The notes under the pieces are model-generated. The model was not told where the DNA came from. It made no database searches and saw nothing but the letters and a program-made list of their open reading frames with translations. A program made the position numbers and the translations under genes. Shown piece by piece: positions 1 to 7,657 of a stretch of DNA of 64,000 bases. This DNA comes from Marinomonas atlantica. Lineage in GTDB: Bacteria; Pseudomonadota; Gammaproteobacteria; Pseudomonadales; Marinomonadaceae. The first letter of the stretch is position 1; each line of letters begins with the position of its first letter. The stretch lies in contig NZ_LTAW01000002.1 in the NCBI RefSeq assembly GCF_001639725.1, positions 431,829-495,828 of the forward strand. The letters run 5' to 3'.

Positions 1-579
1 ATGGTTGAAATGACTCGTAAGATGCTTCAGCAGTCATCGACTGACGTTGAAATGCTGGCGCGTCGTGACATTGCCACAGCGCTGGCATTGACGATCGATA
101 AAGCAGCGCTTTACGGTGCTGGCGGCGATCAGCCAACAGGTTTGGCGAACATCACTGGTGTGAACGGTGTTGATTTTGCGGCGGTTAACCCGACGTACAA
201 CGAAGTTGTGCAAATGGAAACCGAGATCATGTCTGATAACGCAGACGTGGGCTCAATGGCGTACATGATGAACGCGGCTGGCCGTGGTCACCTAAAAACA
301 ACTCAGAAGTTTACTGGTACGAACGGTAACCCGATTTGGGAAGGCGGCAACACCGTCAACGGTTACGGTACCAACATTTCTAACCAGATCACGACGGGTG
401 ATTACTGGTTTGGTGTTTGGTCTGAGCTTCTTATTGGTTTGTGGGGCGGCTTGGATCTTACGATCGACCCTTACACTCACTCAAGCAAAGGCCGCTTGCG
501 TGTGGTTGCTTTCCAAGATGCTGATGTGGCGGTGCGTCATGCAGCGGCATTCTGTCTTGGTAAAAAGCCAGTAGCCTAA
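1..579 (+). CDS. Major capsid protein, HK97 fold, C-terminal part (5' end cut by window edge)
   Basis: The frame is open at base 1, and the 192 visible residues are about half of the usual 380-400 for HK97-type capsid proteins, so the ATG at base 1 is probably internal. Features typical of the family C-terminal half are visible: a helix containing DKAALYGAG and PTGL near residues 34-48, the segment AYMMNAAG near 88-95, and a final section with RVVAFQDADVAVRH near 167-180 ending the P/A domains. The protein would form the icosahedral shell. A terminator-like hairpin follows, consistent with a highly expressed gene ending a transcription unit. Confidence 0.88.
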   Translation: MVEMTRKMLQQSSTDVEMLARRDIATALALTIDKAALYGAGGDQPTGLANITGVNGVDFAAVNPTYNEVVQMETEIMSDNADVGSMAYMMNAAGRGHLKTTQKFTGTNGNPIWEGGNTVNGYGTNISNQITTGDYWFGVWSELLIGLWGGLDLTIDPYTHSSKGRLRVVAFQDADVAVRHAAAFCLGKKPVA

Positions 580-607
580 CCCGTTAACCTAAACTCACCC
601 TAGCAAA

Positions 608-631
608 AGAGCCGCATACAGCGGCTTTTTG
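608..631 (+). terminator. Rho-independent terminator after capsid gene
   Basis: AGCCGC (610-615) pairs with GCGGCT (621-626) around a 5-base loop and is followed by a T run at 626-630. It would partly separate capsid transcripts from the connector and tail genes. Confidence 0.7.
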
Positions 632-651
632 CGTTTCTGGAGAAACAAACC

Positions 652-855
652 ATGTCCGAAGTGATCAAATTTAAAGTGCTTAAAGCCTTTCGTGCGGGGG
701 GCAAGCTGGTGAAAGAGAAAAGCCAAATCAGCATTGGCGAACGCTTAACCAAAGCTGAAGCGCGTGCGCTGGTATCGCAAGGCAAGCTTGAGCCGGCTAC
801 TGCCGCCAAAGCTGCTGATGCCACTGATGATGGTGGAAAAGGCGACTCTAAATGA
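652..855 (+). CDS. Small phage protein in head-connector cluster, unknown function
   Basis: 67 residues, preceded by GGAG about nine bases upstream of the ATG. The first ~45 residues are predicted soluble and basic (FKVLKAFRAGGKLV), and the last 20 are low-complexity, Ala/Asp/Gly/Lys rich. The stop overlaps the next start as ATGA. Similar short genes often sit between the capsid and head-tail joining genes of siphophages and myophages, but I recognise no biochemical role. The position suggests a head decoration or connector accessory, which is inference only. Confidence 0.75.
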   Translation: MSEVIKFKVLKAFRAGGKLVKEKSQISIGERLTKAEARALVSQGKLEPATAAKAADATDDGGKGDSK

Positions 856-1190
856 GTTGGCGAGAAGAGGTGGCGTCTATGGACGCCGCTCTTATGGCTG
901 AATTTGCCGATGAAGTCACGATATTGCCTGGCAATGCCATCGTGATGGGGATCTTTGAAGACCCAGCGATCGGCGGTTCTCTCAAGTCCGGCGGTCATGT
1001 TGTCGCGTCGCAAGGTTATGTGTTTATCCGCGATGAAGATGCAGAAGGCATTGATTACAAATCAGAGCTGATTGTCATTGGCAAGCGTTGGAAAGTCGTT
1101 GCACCGCCACATCGTGACGGTACCGGAATGACCAAGTTTATTTTGGGTAAAGCAAATGAGCAGCAAAGACTCCCTGACGTTCAATATTGA
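852..1190 (+). CDS. Head-tail joining protein, lambda FII-like
   Basis: 112 residues. The order of features resembles lambda gpFII: an N-terminal helix, a VTILPG...GIFEDP segment near residues 22-38, and a beta-rich C-terminal half with VFIRDEDAEGIDYKSELIVIGKRW split over residues 55-80. FII-type proteins cap the portal and dock the tail. The start overlaps the upstream stop (ATGA), and the last 35 bases overlap the next gene. The family assignment rests on motif pattern and position, so it is probable rather than certain. Confidence 0.72.
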   Translation: MSWREEVASMDAALMAEFADEVTILPGNAIVMGIFEDPAIGGSLKSGGHVVASQGYVFIRDEDAEGIDYKSELIVIGKRWKVVAPPHRDGTGMTKFILGKANEQQRLPDVQY

Positions 1191-1791
1191 TTTAGAAGAG
1201 GTCGCCGCGATCTCTTCTGTTCTTGAAGCCACGGAAACCCAAATGCTGGCAGCGTTCAATAGGGCGCTTTCTAGAACGCAAACAACAATGATGAAGCATT
1301 CTAGAAAGCTTCTTTCAGATGAGCTTGGGGCTAAATCTGCAAAGCGCTTACAGCGTCGAATTCAGTCCTTTAGATTGAGACGAGCTAAAAAAGGGCAGGT
1401 TGGAGATCTAAAGCTTTGGACTGGTCTTAACGATATTTCCGTTCAGTGGGTGAAGGGGCGAATGATTGCCAAGCGCAATGCAGGCGCTTCATTTTCATCA
1501 AGCAAGCTTGGAAAGCATCGTTATGATCGAGGGTTTATTTTTGAGCGAGAAGGTAAAAAGTACCTTTATGAGCGCGACTCAAAAGGCATTCGCGCTGCGA
1601 GAATACCAATACCGGACAGCATATCTAAAAAGCTCAGCGATGAGGTGTTGAGCATGCTTCCTGATGTGTTTATGCACCACTTTGAAATCGACTTAAAGGG
1701 ACGAGTTAAGACTGGGCTTATGAAGGTTGACTGGTGGACTGGCCGTGAGAAAGCGGCAGACAAGAAGGCTAGATTGGAAAGGGGTGGTTAG
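1156..1791 (+). CDS. Minor tail protein Z-like
   Basis: 211 residues, very basic, with an early NRALSRTQTTMMKHSRKLL segment (about residues 35-53) and a later GFIFEREGKKYLYER segment followed by RIPIPDSISKK, a layout seen in lambda gpZ-family proteins. gpZ acts in tail completion and DNA positioning at the tail tip in lambda; the role here is inferred. The gene starts inside the previous one (35-base overlap). Codon use differs from its neighbours: 8 of 21 Arg codons are AGA or AGG, while the sheath gene has none, suggesting recent acquisition of this segment. Confidence 0.7.
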   Translation: MSSKDSLTFNIDLEEVAAISSVLEATETQMLAAFNRALSRTQTTMMKHSRKLLSDELGAKSAKRLQRRIQSFRLRRAKKGQVGDLKLWTGLNDISVQWVKGRMIAKRNAGASFSSSKLGKHRYDRGFIFEREGKKYLYERDSKGIRAARIPIPDSISKKLSDEVLSMLPDVFMHHFEIDLKGRVKTGLMKVDWWTGREKAADKKARLERGG

Positions 1792-1793
1792 CA

Positions 1794-2315
1794 GTGGGTA
1801 TTAATTTAAATGAACACGCTCAAGCCGTGATCTCTCATTTGACTGAGAAATTCAATGGCACTCTTCATTCGATCGAAGAGTACCCAGATGAGTTTGGCAG
1901 TATTCAGGCGCCTTGCGCGTTCTTTGGGGTGTTGGATTGGGAGCGCGCGGAAGAGCAGCGCATGACGGGTGAGTTAACCGTCGATCTTAACTGCCAGTTG
2001 CTAATAGTCTTTGGCCAAGACGGCACAGTCTCTCAAAATGATGTGCGTAACCGTGCAATGGGAGCCTCGCTTTTTATTGATGATCAGAACTTTGGGTTGG
2101 ATGCTGAGCCTGCGCGTTTTATCTCTGCTCAGCCGTTTGCGTTTGATCCAGACCTTGAGCAGTACGTAGTTTGGTCGGTGGATTTTAAACAAGAAATCGA
2201 CATAGGTGTCGATCAGTTTGATGCGGTACCAGATTTCCAGCCGACGGGTATTTTTTTACGCGAAACAGTTTGTCGAACTGATGAGGATCCTGGCGAATAT
2301 GTGGAGCTGACATGA
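1794..2315 (+). CDS. Putative tail terminator/completion protein
   Basis: 173 residues with a GTG start. The Shine-Dalgarno GGGGTGG lies six bases upstream, and the previous stop is two bases before the GTG. The sequence is acidic and alternates short beta strands (ELTVDLNCQLLIVFG near residues 60-74) with a C-terminal QEIDIGVDQF segment, consistent with the small alpha/beta proteins that close phage tails. Its position between the Z-like gene and the baseplate spike gene fits, but I recognise no diagnostic motif. The last four bases overlap the V gene (ATGA). Confidence 0.5.
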   Translation: MGINLNEHAQAVISHLTEKFNGTLHSIEEYPDEFGSIQAPCAFFGVLDWERAEEQRMTGELTVDLNCQLLIVFGQDGTVSQNDVRNRAMGASLFIDDQNFGLDAEPARFISAQPFAFDPDLEQYVVWSVDFKQEIDIGVDQFDAVPDFQPTGIFLRETVCRTDEDPGEYVELT

Positions 2316-2920
2316 GCGAGATAGATTTTATCGTTAGAGATCTGCAGCGGCGTTTAGCCAACATGATCCGCCGTGGCACGATCCACAGCGTGGATTTTGA
2401 GTCCAATCCGCCGCTTGTAAAAGTCGAATACAAAAAAGACGTGATAAGTGGTTGGTTGCCATGGGTCGCGGGCCGCGTTGGTCATGCGGCCACTTGGGAG
2501 CCGATCAAAGTCGGTGAGCCTGTGCTGATATTATCCGAGTCGGGCGAAATGTCCGCAGGCGTGGTGTTGCCATCGTTCCCCAGTATCGAAATGTCATTGC
2601 CGGATAACAAAGCAACAACACACGTCACTCGTTATGAAGACGGTACAACAGTCACATACGATCGTGAGGCGCACAAATTGACAGTTGATGTTGTTGGCTC
2701 AGTGCATCTTGAAGCAGACGATAAGATCAGCGTGCAGTGCAAAAAGGCCACGGTCAATGCAGATCAAACGATCAAGATCACGGCTGGCAGCACGATCACA
2801 GCCGATGGCTCCCAAATCAAGCTAAATGGTGGCACAGGCGTGGTCACCGGTGCTCATATTTGCATGGTGACAGGTAAACCGCACGGTGACTGCTCATCAA
2901 CAGTGACAGCGGGGAAATAG
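2312..2920 (+). CDS. Baseplate assembly/spike protein V (P2 gpV family)
   Basis: 202 residues. An N-terminal OB-like region (residues ~15-95, with RGTIHSVD and PPLVKVEY) is followed by a regular beta-helical stretch (residues ~110-180, DKISVQCKKATVNADQ and TIKITAGSTITADG). The C-terminal tip contains THICMVTGKPHGDC-like sequence (HIC...GKPHGD) typical of the gpV needle, whose apex binds metal. The protein would form the trimeric membrane-piercing spike. It is the first gene of the P2-type baseplate block V-W-J-I. Confidence 0.9.
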   Translation: MSEIDFIVRDLQRRLANMIRRGTIHSVDFESNPPLVKVEYKKDVISGWLPWVAGRVGHAATWEPIKVGEPVLILSESGEMSAGVVLPSFPSIEMSLPDNKATTHVTRYEDGTTVTYDREAHKLTVDVVGSVHLEADDKISVQCKKATVNADQTIKITAGSTITADGSQIKLNGGTGVVTGAHICMVTGKPHGDCSSTVTAGK

Positions 2921-2921
2921 C

Positions 2922-3119
2922 ATGGCACTAGATCCAGAGAAACTAGCGCAAGATATTGAATCAGCAATGGCCGCGCGCGGGTTTGATCCCGTGGCGGAAA
3001 AATCCGCAGGACATCAATGGTGGCTGGCCTTCGCTGAGGGCATCGTCACTCACATCACTCAAAACGCTGAGGTGCCAGTCACTGGCGGCAGCTCAGCAGG
3101 CGCTTACAAAGTCACATAG
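2922..3119 (+). CDS. Small phage protein between V and W, unknown function
   Basis: 65 residues starting one base after the V stop. The central HQWWLAFAEGIVTHI segment (residues 31-45) suggests an amphipathic helix, followed by a Gly/Ser-rich tail. Short genes of this kind are common at this position in P2-like tail clusters, but I know of no assigned function. Placement inside the baseplate operon suggests a baseplate accessory role. Confidence 0.72.
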   Translation: MALDPEKLAQDIESAMAARGFDPVAEKSAGHQWWLAFAEGIVTHITQNAEVPVTGGSSAGAYKVT

Positions 3120-3128
3120 TAGGTCAAT

Positions 3129-3467
3129 ATGTCCGGAATGAATGCAATCACAGGTGCCAGCCTTAGTGGTCTGGCTCACCTGCGACAAAGTGTGCGTGAC
3201 ATTTTGACTACGCCGATTGGCTCGCGGGTAATGCAGCGCGAATACGGCTCACGCTTGTTTGAGTTGATCGATGCGCCCACCAATGCTGGAACGATCGCAG
3301 ACATTATCGGTGCCACGGCGGATGCGCTGGCGAAGTGGGAGCCGCGCATCAAAGTGAAAAAAGTCGAAGTGAATGCGGTCCAAGTCGGCCACATCACGGT
3401 CACAATTTATGGCGTTCAGCTGGTCGATGGCCAGCCGATCGCGCTTGAGGGGATAGAAATACGATGA
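3129..3467 (+). CDS. Baseplate protein W (gpW/gp25 lysozyme-like family)
   Basis: 112 residues. It carries the family core LRQSVRDILTTPIGSR (residues 17-32), then the EYGSRLFELIDAP segment (residues 37-49). P2 gpW and T4 gp25 are small wedge proteins connecting the baseplate to the sheath. The start is nine bases after the previous stop, and the stop overlaps gene J by four bases, so V through I look translationally coupled. Confidence 0.93.
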   Translation: MSGMNAITGASLSGLAHLRQSVRDILTTPIGSRVMQREYGSRLFELIDAPTNAGTIADIIGATADALAKWEPRIKVKKVEVNAVQVGHITVTIYGVQLVDGQPIALEGIEIR

Positions 3468-4414
3468 GCGAATTTACATCCATCGATCTCAGTCAACTAT
3501 CTGCCCCAAGTGTCGTTGAGGTACTTTCTTACGACACGATTTTAGAAGAAATGAAAACTGCACTGGCGGTTGAGCTTGGCACTCGTGAATGGGATATGCC
3601 ATCAGAGCCAATCGTCAAGCTGCTTGAGATCAGCGCATATCGAGAGCTGATTATTCGCCAGCGAGTCAATGAAGCAGCTAAGCAAACGATGCTGGCTTAT
3701 GCATCTGGAACTACCCTCGATCATGAGGTTGCTAGATTTGGTGTGGAGCGTCTGGATGGCGAGACCGATGAGCAATTGAGATTTCGTGGCCAGCTTGCAC
3801 TTGAGGGGTTTAGTACTGCTGGGCCAGAGGGGGCGTATATTTTTCATGCATTATCCGCTTCTAGCTTTGTAAAAGGGGTTTCTATTGAGGCTCCAAAGTT
3901 CGGGTATGCTGATTTAAGCGCAGAGCTACAAGCTCAGTTGGCTCCTGATGTTATCGTTTTGAAGGTGCTGGATGATGTTGGGTTAGTTGATCCGCAGCCT
4001 GGGAATGTAGCGGTTAATCTGCTTTCTCGGGATGGTAATGGTGTTGCATCAACCGATTTGGTTAATGTGGTTGATAGTCATCTTGAGCATGAGGATGTGA
4101 GACCTGTTACCGATATTCCAGTTGTGAGGTCTGTAGAGATTTTGGAGTATCAAATTGATGCAGACTTATATTTTTATGACGGCCCAGATAAAACAGTAGT
4201 TTTGGCGGAGGCGATATCGGCGGTACAAAGCTATGTGTCGGAGCAGCATCAAAACGGAAAAAGCATCGAGATATCGGCTATTTATGCATCCTTGCATCGA
4301 ACAGGTGTTAAGCGAGTGGATTTAAGGTCTCCCGTCGCTCCGATCGAATGCACAAAACGTCAGGCGGCTTATTGTACGGCGATTAATATCGCTGATGGTG
4401 ATGCTAATGAGTGA
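3464..4414 (+). CDS. Baseplate assembly protein J (P2 gpJ family)
   Basis: 316 residues, the expected size for gpJ. Family features include the N-terminal LSAPSVVEVLSYDTILEE (residues 10-27), the REWDMPSEPIVKLLEISAYRE region and GATLD/VERLDGETDEQLR-like segments. The protein forms the baseplate wedge. Its central and 3' parts (from about 3640) use more T/A-ending codons and have fewer GATC sites than the flanking genes, a hint of mosaicism within the gene. It overlaps gene I by about eight bases. Confidence 0.93.
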   Translation: MSEFTSIDLSQLSAPSVVEVLSYDTILEEMKTALAVELGTREWDMPSEPIVKLLEISAYRELIIRQRVNEAAKQTMLAYASGTTLDHEVARFGVERLDGETDEQLRFRGQLALEGFSTAGPEGAYIFHALSASSFVKGVSIEAPKFGYADLSAELQAQLAPDVIVLKVLDDVGLVDPQPGNVAVNLLSRDGNGVASTDLVNVVDSHLEHEDVRPVTDIPVVRSVEILEYQIDADLYFYDGPDKTVVLAEAISAVQSYVSEQHQNGKSIEISAIYASLHRTGVKRVDLRSPVAPIECTKRQAAYCTAINIADGDANE

Positions 4415-4940
4415 CTCATTATTACCACCTAACGCCACGGATCTGGAGCTGGCCGTTGAGAAGGTCTTGTCGCGCTCTGATCAAATCCCTATTCCAATTG
4501 ACACGCTTTGGAGTGCGGAAAACGCACCCGAAAACACCTTGCCGTGGCTCGCTTGGGCGTTATCCGTTGATGAATGGTCTAGTGATTGGTCAGTTGAGAC
4601 TAAGCGATCAGTCATTCAAAGCAGTCCATCAGTTCACAAAGTGAAGGGGGCTGTGGGTGCTGTTAGGCGAGCCATTGCCAGTGTCAGTATCGACATAAAT
4701 TTAGTTGAGTGGTGGCAGCAAGAGTCTGCTGTGCCGTTTACATTTCGAGCAGATGTCGTAATACCTGAAAGCGGGATATCTGAGAGCAAGTTGACGGAAG
4801 TTAAGCGAGTTGTGGCAGCGTCTAAAAACGCCCGCTCGCATTTAACACATTTTCGATTAACGCATGAGCAAAGCGCTGGGGTCTTTATGACCGCTATGCT
4901 GTCCGTGCGTGACAAAATTCAAATCTATCCAGTGGAGTAA
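4407..4940 (+). CDS. Tail protein I (P2 gpI family)
   Basis: 177 residues from the ATG at 4407, which gives MSDSLLPPN, closely matching the N-terminus of P2 gpI. Upstream in-frame starts at 4395, 4398 and 4401 are possible but less likely. Family features are LPWLAWALSVDEWSSDW (residues ~48-64), KGAVGAVRRAI (residues ~79-89) and NLVEWW (residues ~96-101). gpI is a baseplate component that connects to the tail fibres, and the fibre gene follows directly. Confidence 0.92.
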   Translation: MSDSLLPPNATDLELAVEKVLSRSDQIPIPIDTLWSAENAPENTLPWLAWALSVDEWSSDWSVETKRSVIQSSPSVHKVKGAVGAVRRAIASVSIDINLVEWWQQESAVPFTFRADVVIPESGISESKLTEVKRVVAASKNARSHLTHFRLTHEQSAGVFMTAMLSVRDKIQIYPVE

Positions 4941-4942
4941 CT

Positions 4943-5593
4943 ATGTCAACAAAAGTAACGCTGATTGGGCAAACCAAGCTAGCTGGATCGGTTGCGTCCG
5001 ATCCGCTGGAATTGTACGAAGTTGCTGTCGGTTCTGGTGTTGTTGTGTTTGATGAAAACACGTCGGCCATGACTGCATTGGTCAATGAAGAGGCCCGCTT
5101 TGTGATCCCAAGTGGGGGTATAGCAACACACGAATCAAACGAAAATTGGATTGGTGTGACGGTAGTGATCCCGCTCGATTCGGGCGGCTATACGATCCGT
5201 GAAATAGGTGTATTTGATAACGATGGCGACTTGATCGCAATCGGGTCATTTCCTGAAACCGAAAAGCCCGCCGTTACTGATCCCGATGCGCGCGAAATTG
5301 AGGTCACGATGTGGATCAACGTCGGTGCAGATGCCAATGTCTCAATTGTGATCGATCCGCAAAACCAAGTGACAGAAAAGTTTGTCAGTGACTCACTCTC
5401 GGCGCACGCGCAAGGGCGAGATCACCCGCAAGCGACAGAAACCGATCTGGGCTTTGCTCGACTGGCAACCACCGAAGAAGCTGTTGCAGGTCAAAGTAAT
5501 TCATTGTCTGTTACGCCCACTGGTGTAAAAGCAAGTGTTGAACAAAATAAGCGATCAAATTGGGCGCTTAATTTTTATATGGGTAATGCGTAA
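4943..5593 (+). CDS. Short tail fibre protein, P2 gpH N-terminal (tail-collar) type
   Basis: 216 residues. Residues 1-140 match the baseplate-attaching N-terminal domain of P2 gpH-type fibres: TLIGQTKLAGS at 5-15, the VALVNEE-like region near 45, GGYTIREIGVFD near 80-91 and DANVSIVIDPQ near 127-137. It is followed by a single fibre-shaft repeat of the DHPQATETDLGFARLAT type and then ends. P2 H is about three times longer, so this protein lacks a distal receptor-binding region. The two following genes may supply it. Confidence 0.87.
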   Translation: MSTKVTLIGQTKLAGSVASDPLELYEVAVGSGVVVFDENTSAMTALVNEEARFVIPSGGIATHESNENWIGVTVVIPLDSGGYTIREIGVFDNDGDLIAIGSFPETEKPAVTDPDAREIEVTMWINVGADANVSIVIDPQNQVTEKFVSDSLSAHAQGRDHPQATETDLGFARLATTEEAVAGQSNSLSVTPTGVKASVEQNKRSNWALNFYMGNA

Positions 5594-5910
5594 TGAGCGG
5601 ATTATTAGGTAAAGCGGCATTGGTCGCGGACACAGACACGGAGATTTATACCGTGCCAGCCAACACGGTTACCACATTGAGTGTTTTGATCGTCAATCGT
5701 GGAACGGACAGTGCGAAATTTCGTGTGGCGATCACGGATGCAGTGTCGCCCGCCGCTGCTGATTACATTGAGTATGACGCCACGATACCGGTAGCTGGTG
5801 GGGTTTTTGAGCGAACGGGGTTGGTGTGTAGTGCGGGTGAGCAGGTATTTGTGCGATCTAGCACGGCCAATTGTTCAGTGCGTGTAAATGGTTTTGAGCA
5901 GGGGGTCTAA
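5593..5910 (+). CDS. Small beta-sandwich-like virion protein, unknown function
   Basis: 105 residues; the ATG shares its A with the upstream stop (TAATG). The sequence is almost entirely predicted beta strand (EIYTVPANTVTTLSVLIVNRG, split by turns), ending with VRSSTANCSVRVNGFEQGV-like strands. Small proteins of this kind occur next to tail-fibre genes in several phages, but I recognise no assigned function. It may be a fibre tip or adaptor module, inferred from its place between the fibre base and the glycine-rich protein. Confidence 0.72.
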   Translation: MSGLLGKAALVADTDTEIYTVPANTVTTLSVLIVNRGTDSAKFRVAITDAVSPAAADYIEYDATIPVAGGVFERTGLVCSAGEQVFVRSSTANCSVRVNGFEQGV

Positions 5911-6726
5911 ATGGGACGTTTATTGAATGGCTCTTTAGATTCATTGGGATCAGTTAGTCCATTATCTGTGGGGTTTGGCAATGGTCAAATGATGATTATT
6001 GCTAAAACTATGACGTTTGTTGTGCCCGAGAATATCTATTCTTTAAGAGTGCGGCAATGGGGCGCAGGAGCGGGATCTGGATCTGGTATGGGGTCTGGTG
6101 GTGGGGGTGGTTTTTCGATAAAAACATGCTCTGTAACGCCGGGTGAAATAATAGAGGTAACAGTAGGTGAGGGTGGTAAAGATGGTGGCATGTCCGGCAG
6201 TTCTTCGTCCTTCGGTGCCTATTTTTCTGCTACTGGAGGTCAGGGTCCGACGGGTACAGCTGGCGGCAACGGCGGTGTTGGTGTTGGCGGAGATATTAAC
6301 ACGACTGGTGGGCGTGGTGGTAACTATAGCAGCTCATATTTTGGCGGTGGCGGTGGCGTTGCTAGTCTGATGGGCGATGGCGGCGATGGCGGTGATGGCG
6401 GTGGTTATCAATCTGGAGAGAGTGCTGCCTCTGGCGGTGGCGGTGGCCAGTATAGTGCGTCATATGGCAATGGCGGCACTGGTTTTAGTGGCTCTGGGGC
6501 GACGATGAACGATGCAGCAACAGCGGGCCTGATTGATTATATTGATTATATTGGTACCGGCGGTGGTGGTGTTGGTGGTGGAACCAGTGGGGTTAGTTGT
6601 GCAGGGATTAATGGAGGTGGCGGCGGCGGGTCTAATTACGGTGCCGGTTCTGGAGGGTTTCCCGGTGGCGGTGCTGGAGGGTCCGAGGCCAAAGGCGGCG
6701 ATGGTTTGGTAATTGTGGAGTGGTAA
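5911..6726 (+). CDS. Glycine-rich tail-tip protein, candidate adhesin
   Basis: 271 residues. An N-terminal beta segment (FVVPENIYSLRVRQWGAGAG, residues ~37-56) leads into about 190 residues dominated by Gly-Gly-X runs with interspersed Ser/Ala. The protein closes with GGDGLVIVEW, the usual end of glycine-rich phage adhesin domains. Such domains can pack as polyglycine II helices, as in the gp38 adhesins of T2/S16-type phages, and display variable loops that bind the receptor. The Gly-rich codons are largely GGT/GGC, making the DNA itself repetitive. Family and position are suggestive; binding is not shown. Confidence 0.72.
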   Translation: MGRLLNGSLDSLGSVSPLSVGFGNGQMMIIAKTMTFVVPENIYSLRVRQWGAGAGSGSGMGSGGGGGFSIKTCSVTPGEIIEVTVGEGGKDGGMSGSSSSFGAYFSATGGQGPTGTAGGNGGVGVGGDINTTGGRGGNYSSSYFGGGGGVASLMGDGGDGGDGGGYQSGESAASGGGGGQYSASYGNGGTGFSGSGATMNDAATAGLIDYIDYIGTGGGGVGGGTSGVSCAGINGGGGGGSNYGAGSGGFPGGGAGGSEAKGGDGLVIVEW

Positions 6727-6728
6727 TT

Positions 6729-7184
6729 ATGTCTAACTATGCGCGAATTATTAACAATGTGGCGGTCGATGTGTCCGCCGATCCTGATGCTAAGTATCAC
6801 CCGCAAATAGCGTCTGAGTTTCAGCCTGTACCTGATGATGTAAAACGTGGCTGGGTGTTGAGTGATGGCGAATGGAGTGCTCCGATTGAAGTTGCTCCTG
6901 TAGTGGTTGAGTCAAAAGCCCCCACGGTTAGCGTCACGGCATTTATGTTGCTGTGGACATCGAAAGAGCGTGTGAAATTAAAGCAATCGCGCGTGGATGA
7001 TCCGATAATTGATGACTTTTTTGATATTTTGGACGGTGCGGAAACGGTCGATCTTGCGCTTAACTCTACTCAACAAGGCGTTGAGTATTGTCTAACGTAT
7101 CTCGAAGGTTTGGAAGGCGGCATTCTGGCGGGTGTCAGTGTTGCAGATCGTAAGACTCAAATTTTGTCGGGTGAATTGCAGTGA
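6729..7184 (+). CDS. Tail-fibre-associated protein, possibly assembly chaperone
   Basis: 151 residues from the ATG at 6729, which has GGAG eight bases upstream and lies just after the previous stop. A GTG at 6720 in the same frame is less likely because it would overlap that gene. The N-terminus (YARIINNVAVDV, then FQPVPDDVKRGWVL) resembles short proteins encoded right after tail fibres in many myophages. A helical C-terminal half follows. A fibre-assembly role is plausible by position but not demonstrated. Confidence 0.65.
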   Translation: MSNYARIINNVAVDVSADPDAKYHPQIASEFQPVPDDVKRGWVLSDGEWSAPIEVAPVVVESKAPTVSVTAFMLLWTSKERVKLKQSRVDDPIIDDFFDILDGAETVDLALNSTQQGVEYCLTYLEGLEGGILAGVSVADRKTQILSGELQ

Positions 7185-7582
7185 TTAAAAAAGCTTGGCT
7201 TTACTGTCTTGACCAGCCCTATACTTTTGAGCATCCATTGCTTAAAGGTGTTGATTTTGAAAACGAGTGGGTGACGATCAGCAAGGGACAAATGACGATC
7301 GCTTGCCGCTACGCTTGGGACGGTTGTACGCCACGCTACCACGTTGCAGGGCTGTTTTCGATTGGAGTGCCAAACGGCATTTTGCGTCTGGGTAAACCGT
7401 GGACGTATTTTGCGAGTTTAGTGCATGACGTGTTCTGTCAGTTTCGGTATCAAATTTTTATTTCGAAGCAGTCTGTCGTGCAGATATTTGACGACATTCT
7501 AAAACGGGATAAATGGCCGCTTCGGCCATTGTATGTAAAGGCGGTCGATCGACTCGGCCCGCAAGACTTTTTAATTAACTGA
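7181..7582 (+). CDS. DUF1353-like phage protein
   Basis: 133 residues with a GTG start overlapping the previous stop (GTGA). The core YAWDGCTP (residues ~44-51) followed by a Gly-rich turn and ASLVHDVFCQF (residues ~78-88) matches the pattern WDG...P...HD of DUF1353 proteins, which are frequent in phage tail regions. Conserved Asp and His residues suggest a metal or catalytic site, but the biochemical activity of the family is unknown to me. Two terminators follow, ending this transcription unit. Confidence 0.68.
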   Translation: MIKKAWLYCLDQPYTFEHPLLKGVDFENEWVTISKGQMTIACRYAWDGCTPRYHVAGLFSIGVPNGILRLGKPWTYFASLVHDVFCQFRYQIFISKQSVVQIFDDILKRDKWPLRPLYVKAVDRLGPQDFLIN

Positions 7583-7587
7583 TCATG

Positions 7588-7607
7588 GCCGCGAAGCGGT
7601 TTTTTTT
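7588..7607 (+). terminator. Terminator 1 of tandem pair after tail-tip genes
   Basis: CCGC (7589-7592) pairs with GCGG (7596-7599) around GAA, extended by a G-T pair, and is followed by eight T residues. The stem is short but the T run is strong. Confidence 0.65.
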
Positions 7608-7615
7608 GTGCCTAA

Positions 7616-7638
7616 GCCTCGCATCTGCGGGGCTTTTT
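7616..7638 (+). terminator. Terminator 2 of tandem pair
   Basis: GCCTCGC (7616-7622) pairs with GCGGGGC (7627-7633) with one G-T pair around ATCT, followed by five T residues. Together with the preceding hairpin it isolates the abundant sheath and tube genes from the baseplate genes. Confidence 0.75.
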
Positions 7639-7657
7639 AGTATCTAAAGGTGACTAA

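Noticed and set aside
4395..4406. Upstream ATG/GTG starts for tail protein I
   Set aside because: The start at 4407 gives the N-terminus conserved with P2 gpI; the extra residues are not family-like.
6000..6720. GGT/GGC-rich DNA as a CRISPR or minisatellite array
   Set aside because: Units are irregular and follow the codon frame of a Gly-rich protein; there are no conserved repeats with unique spacers.
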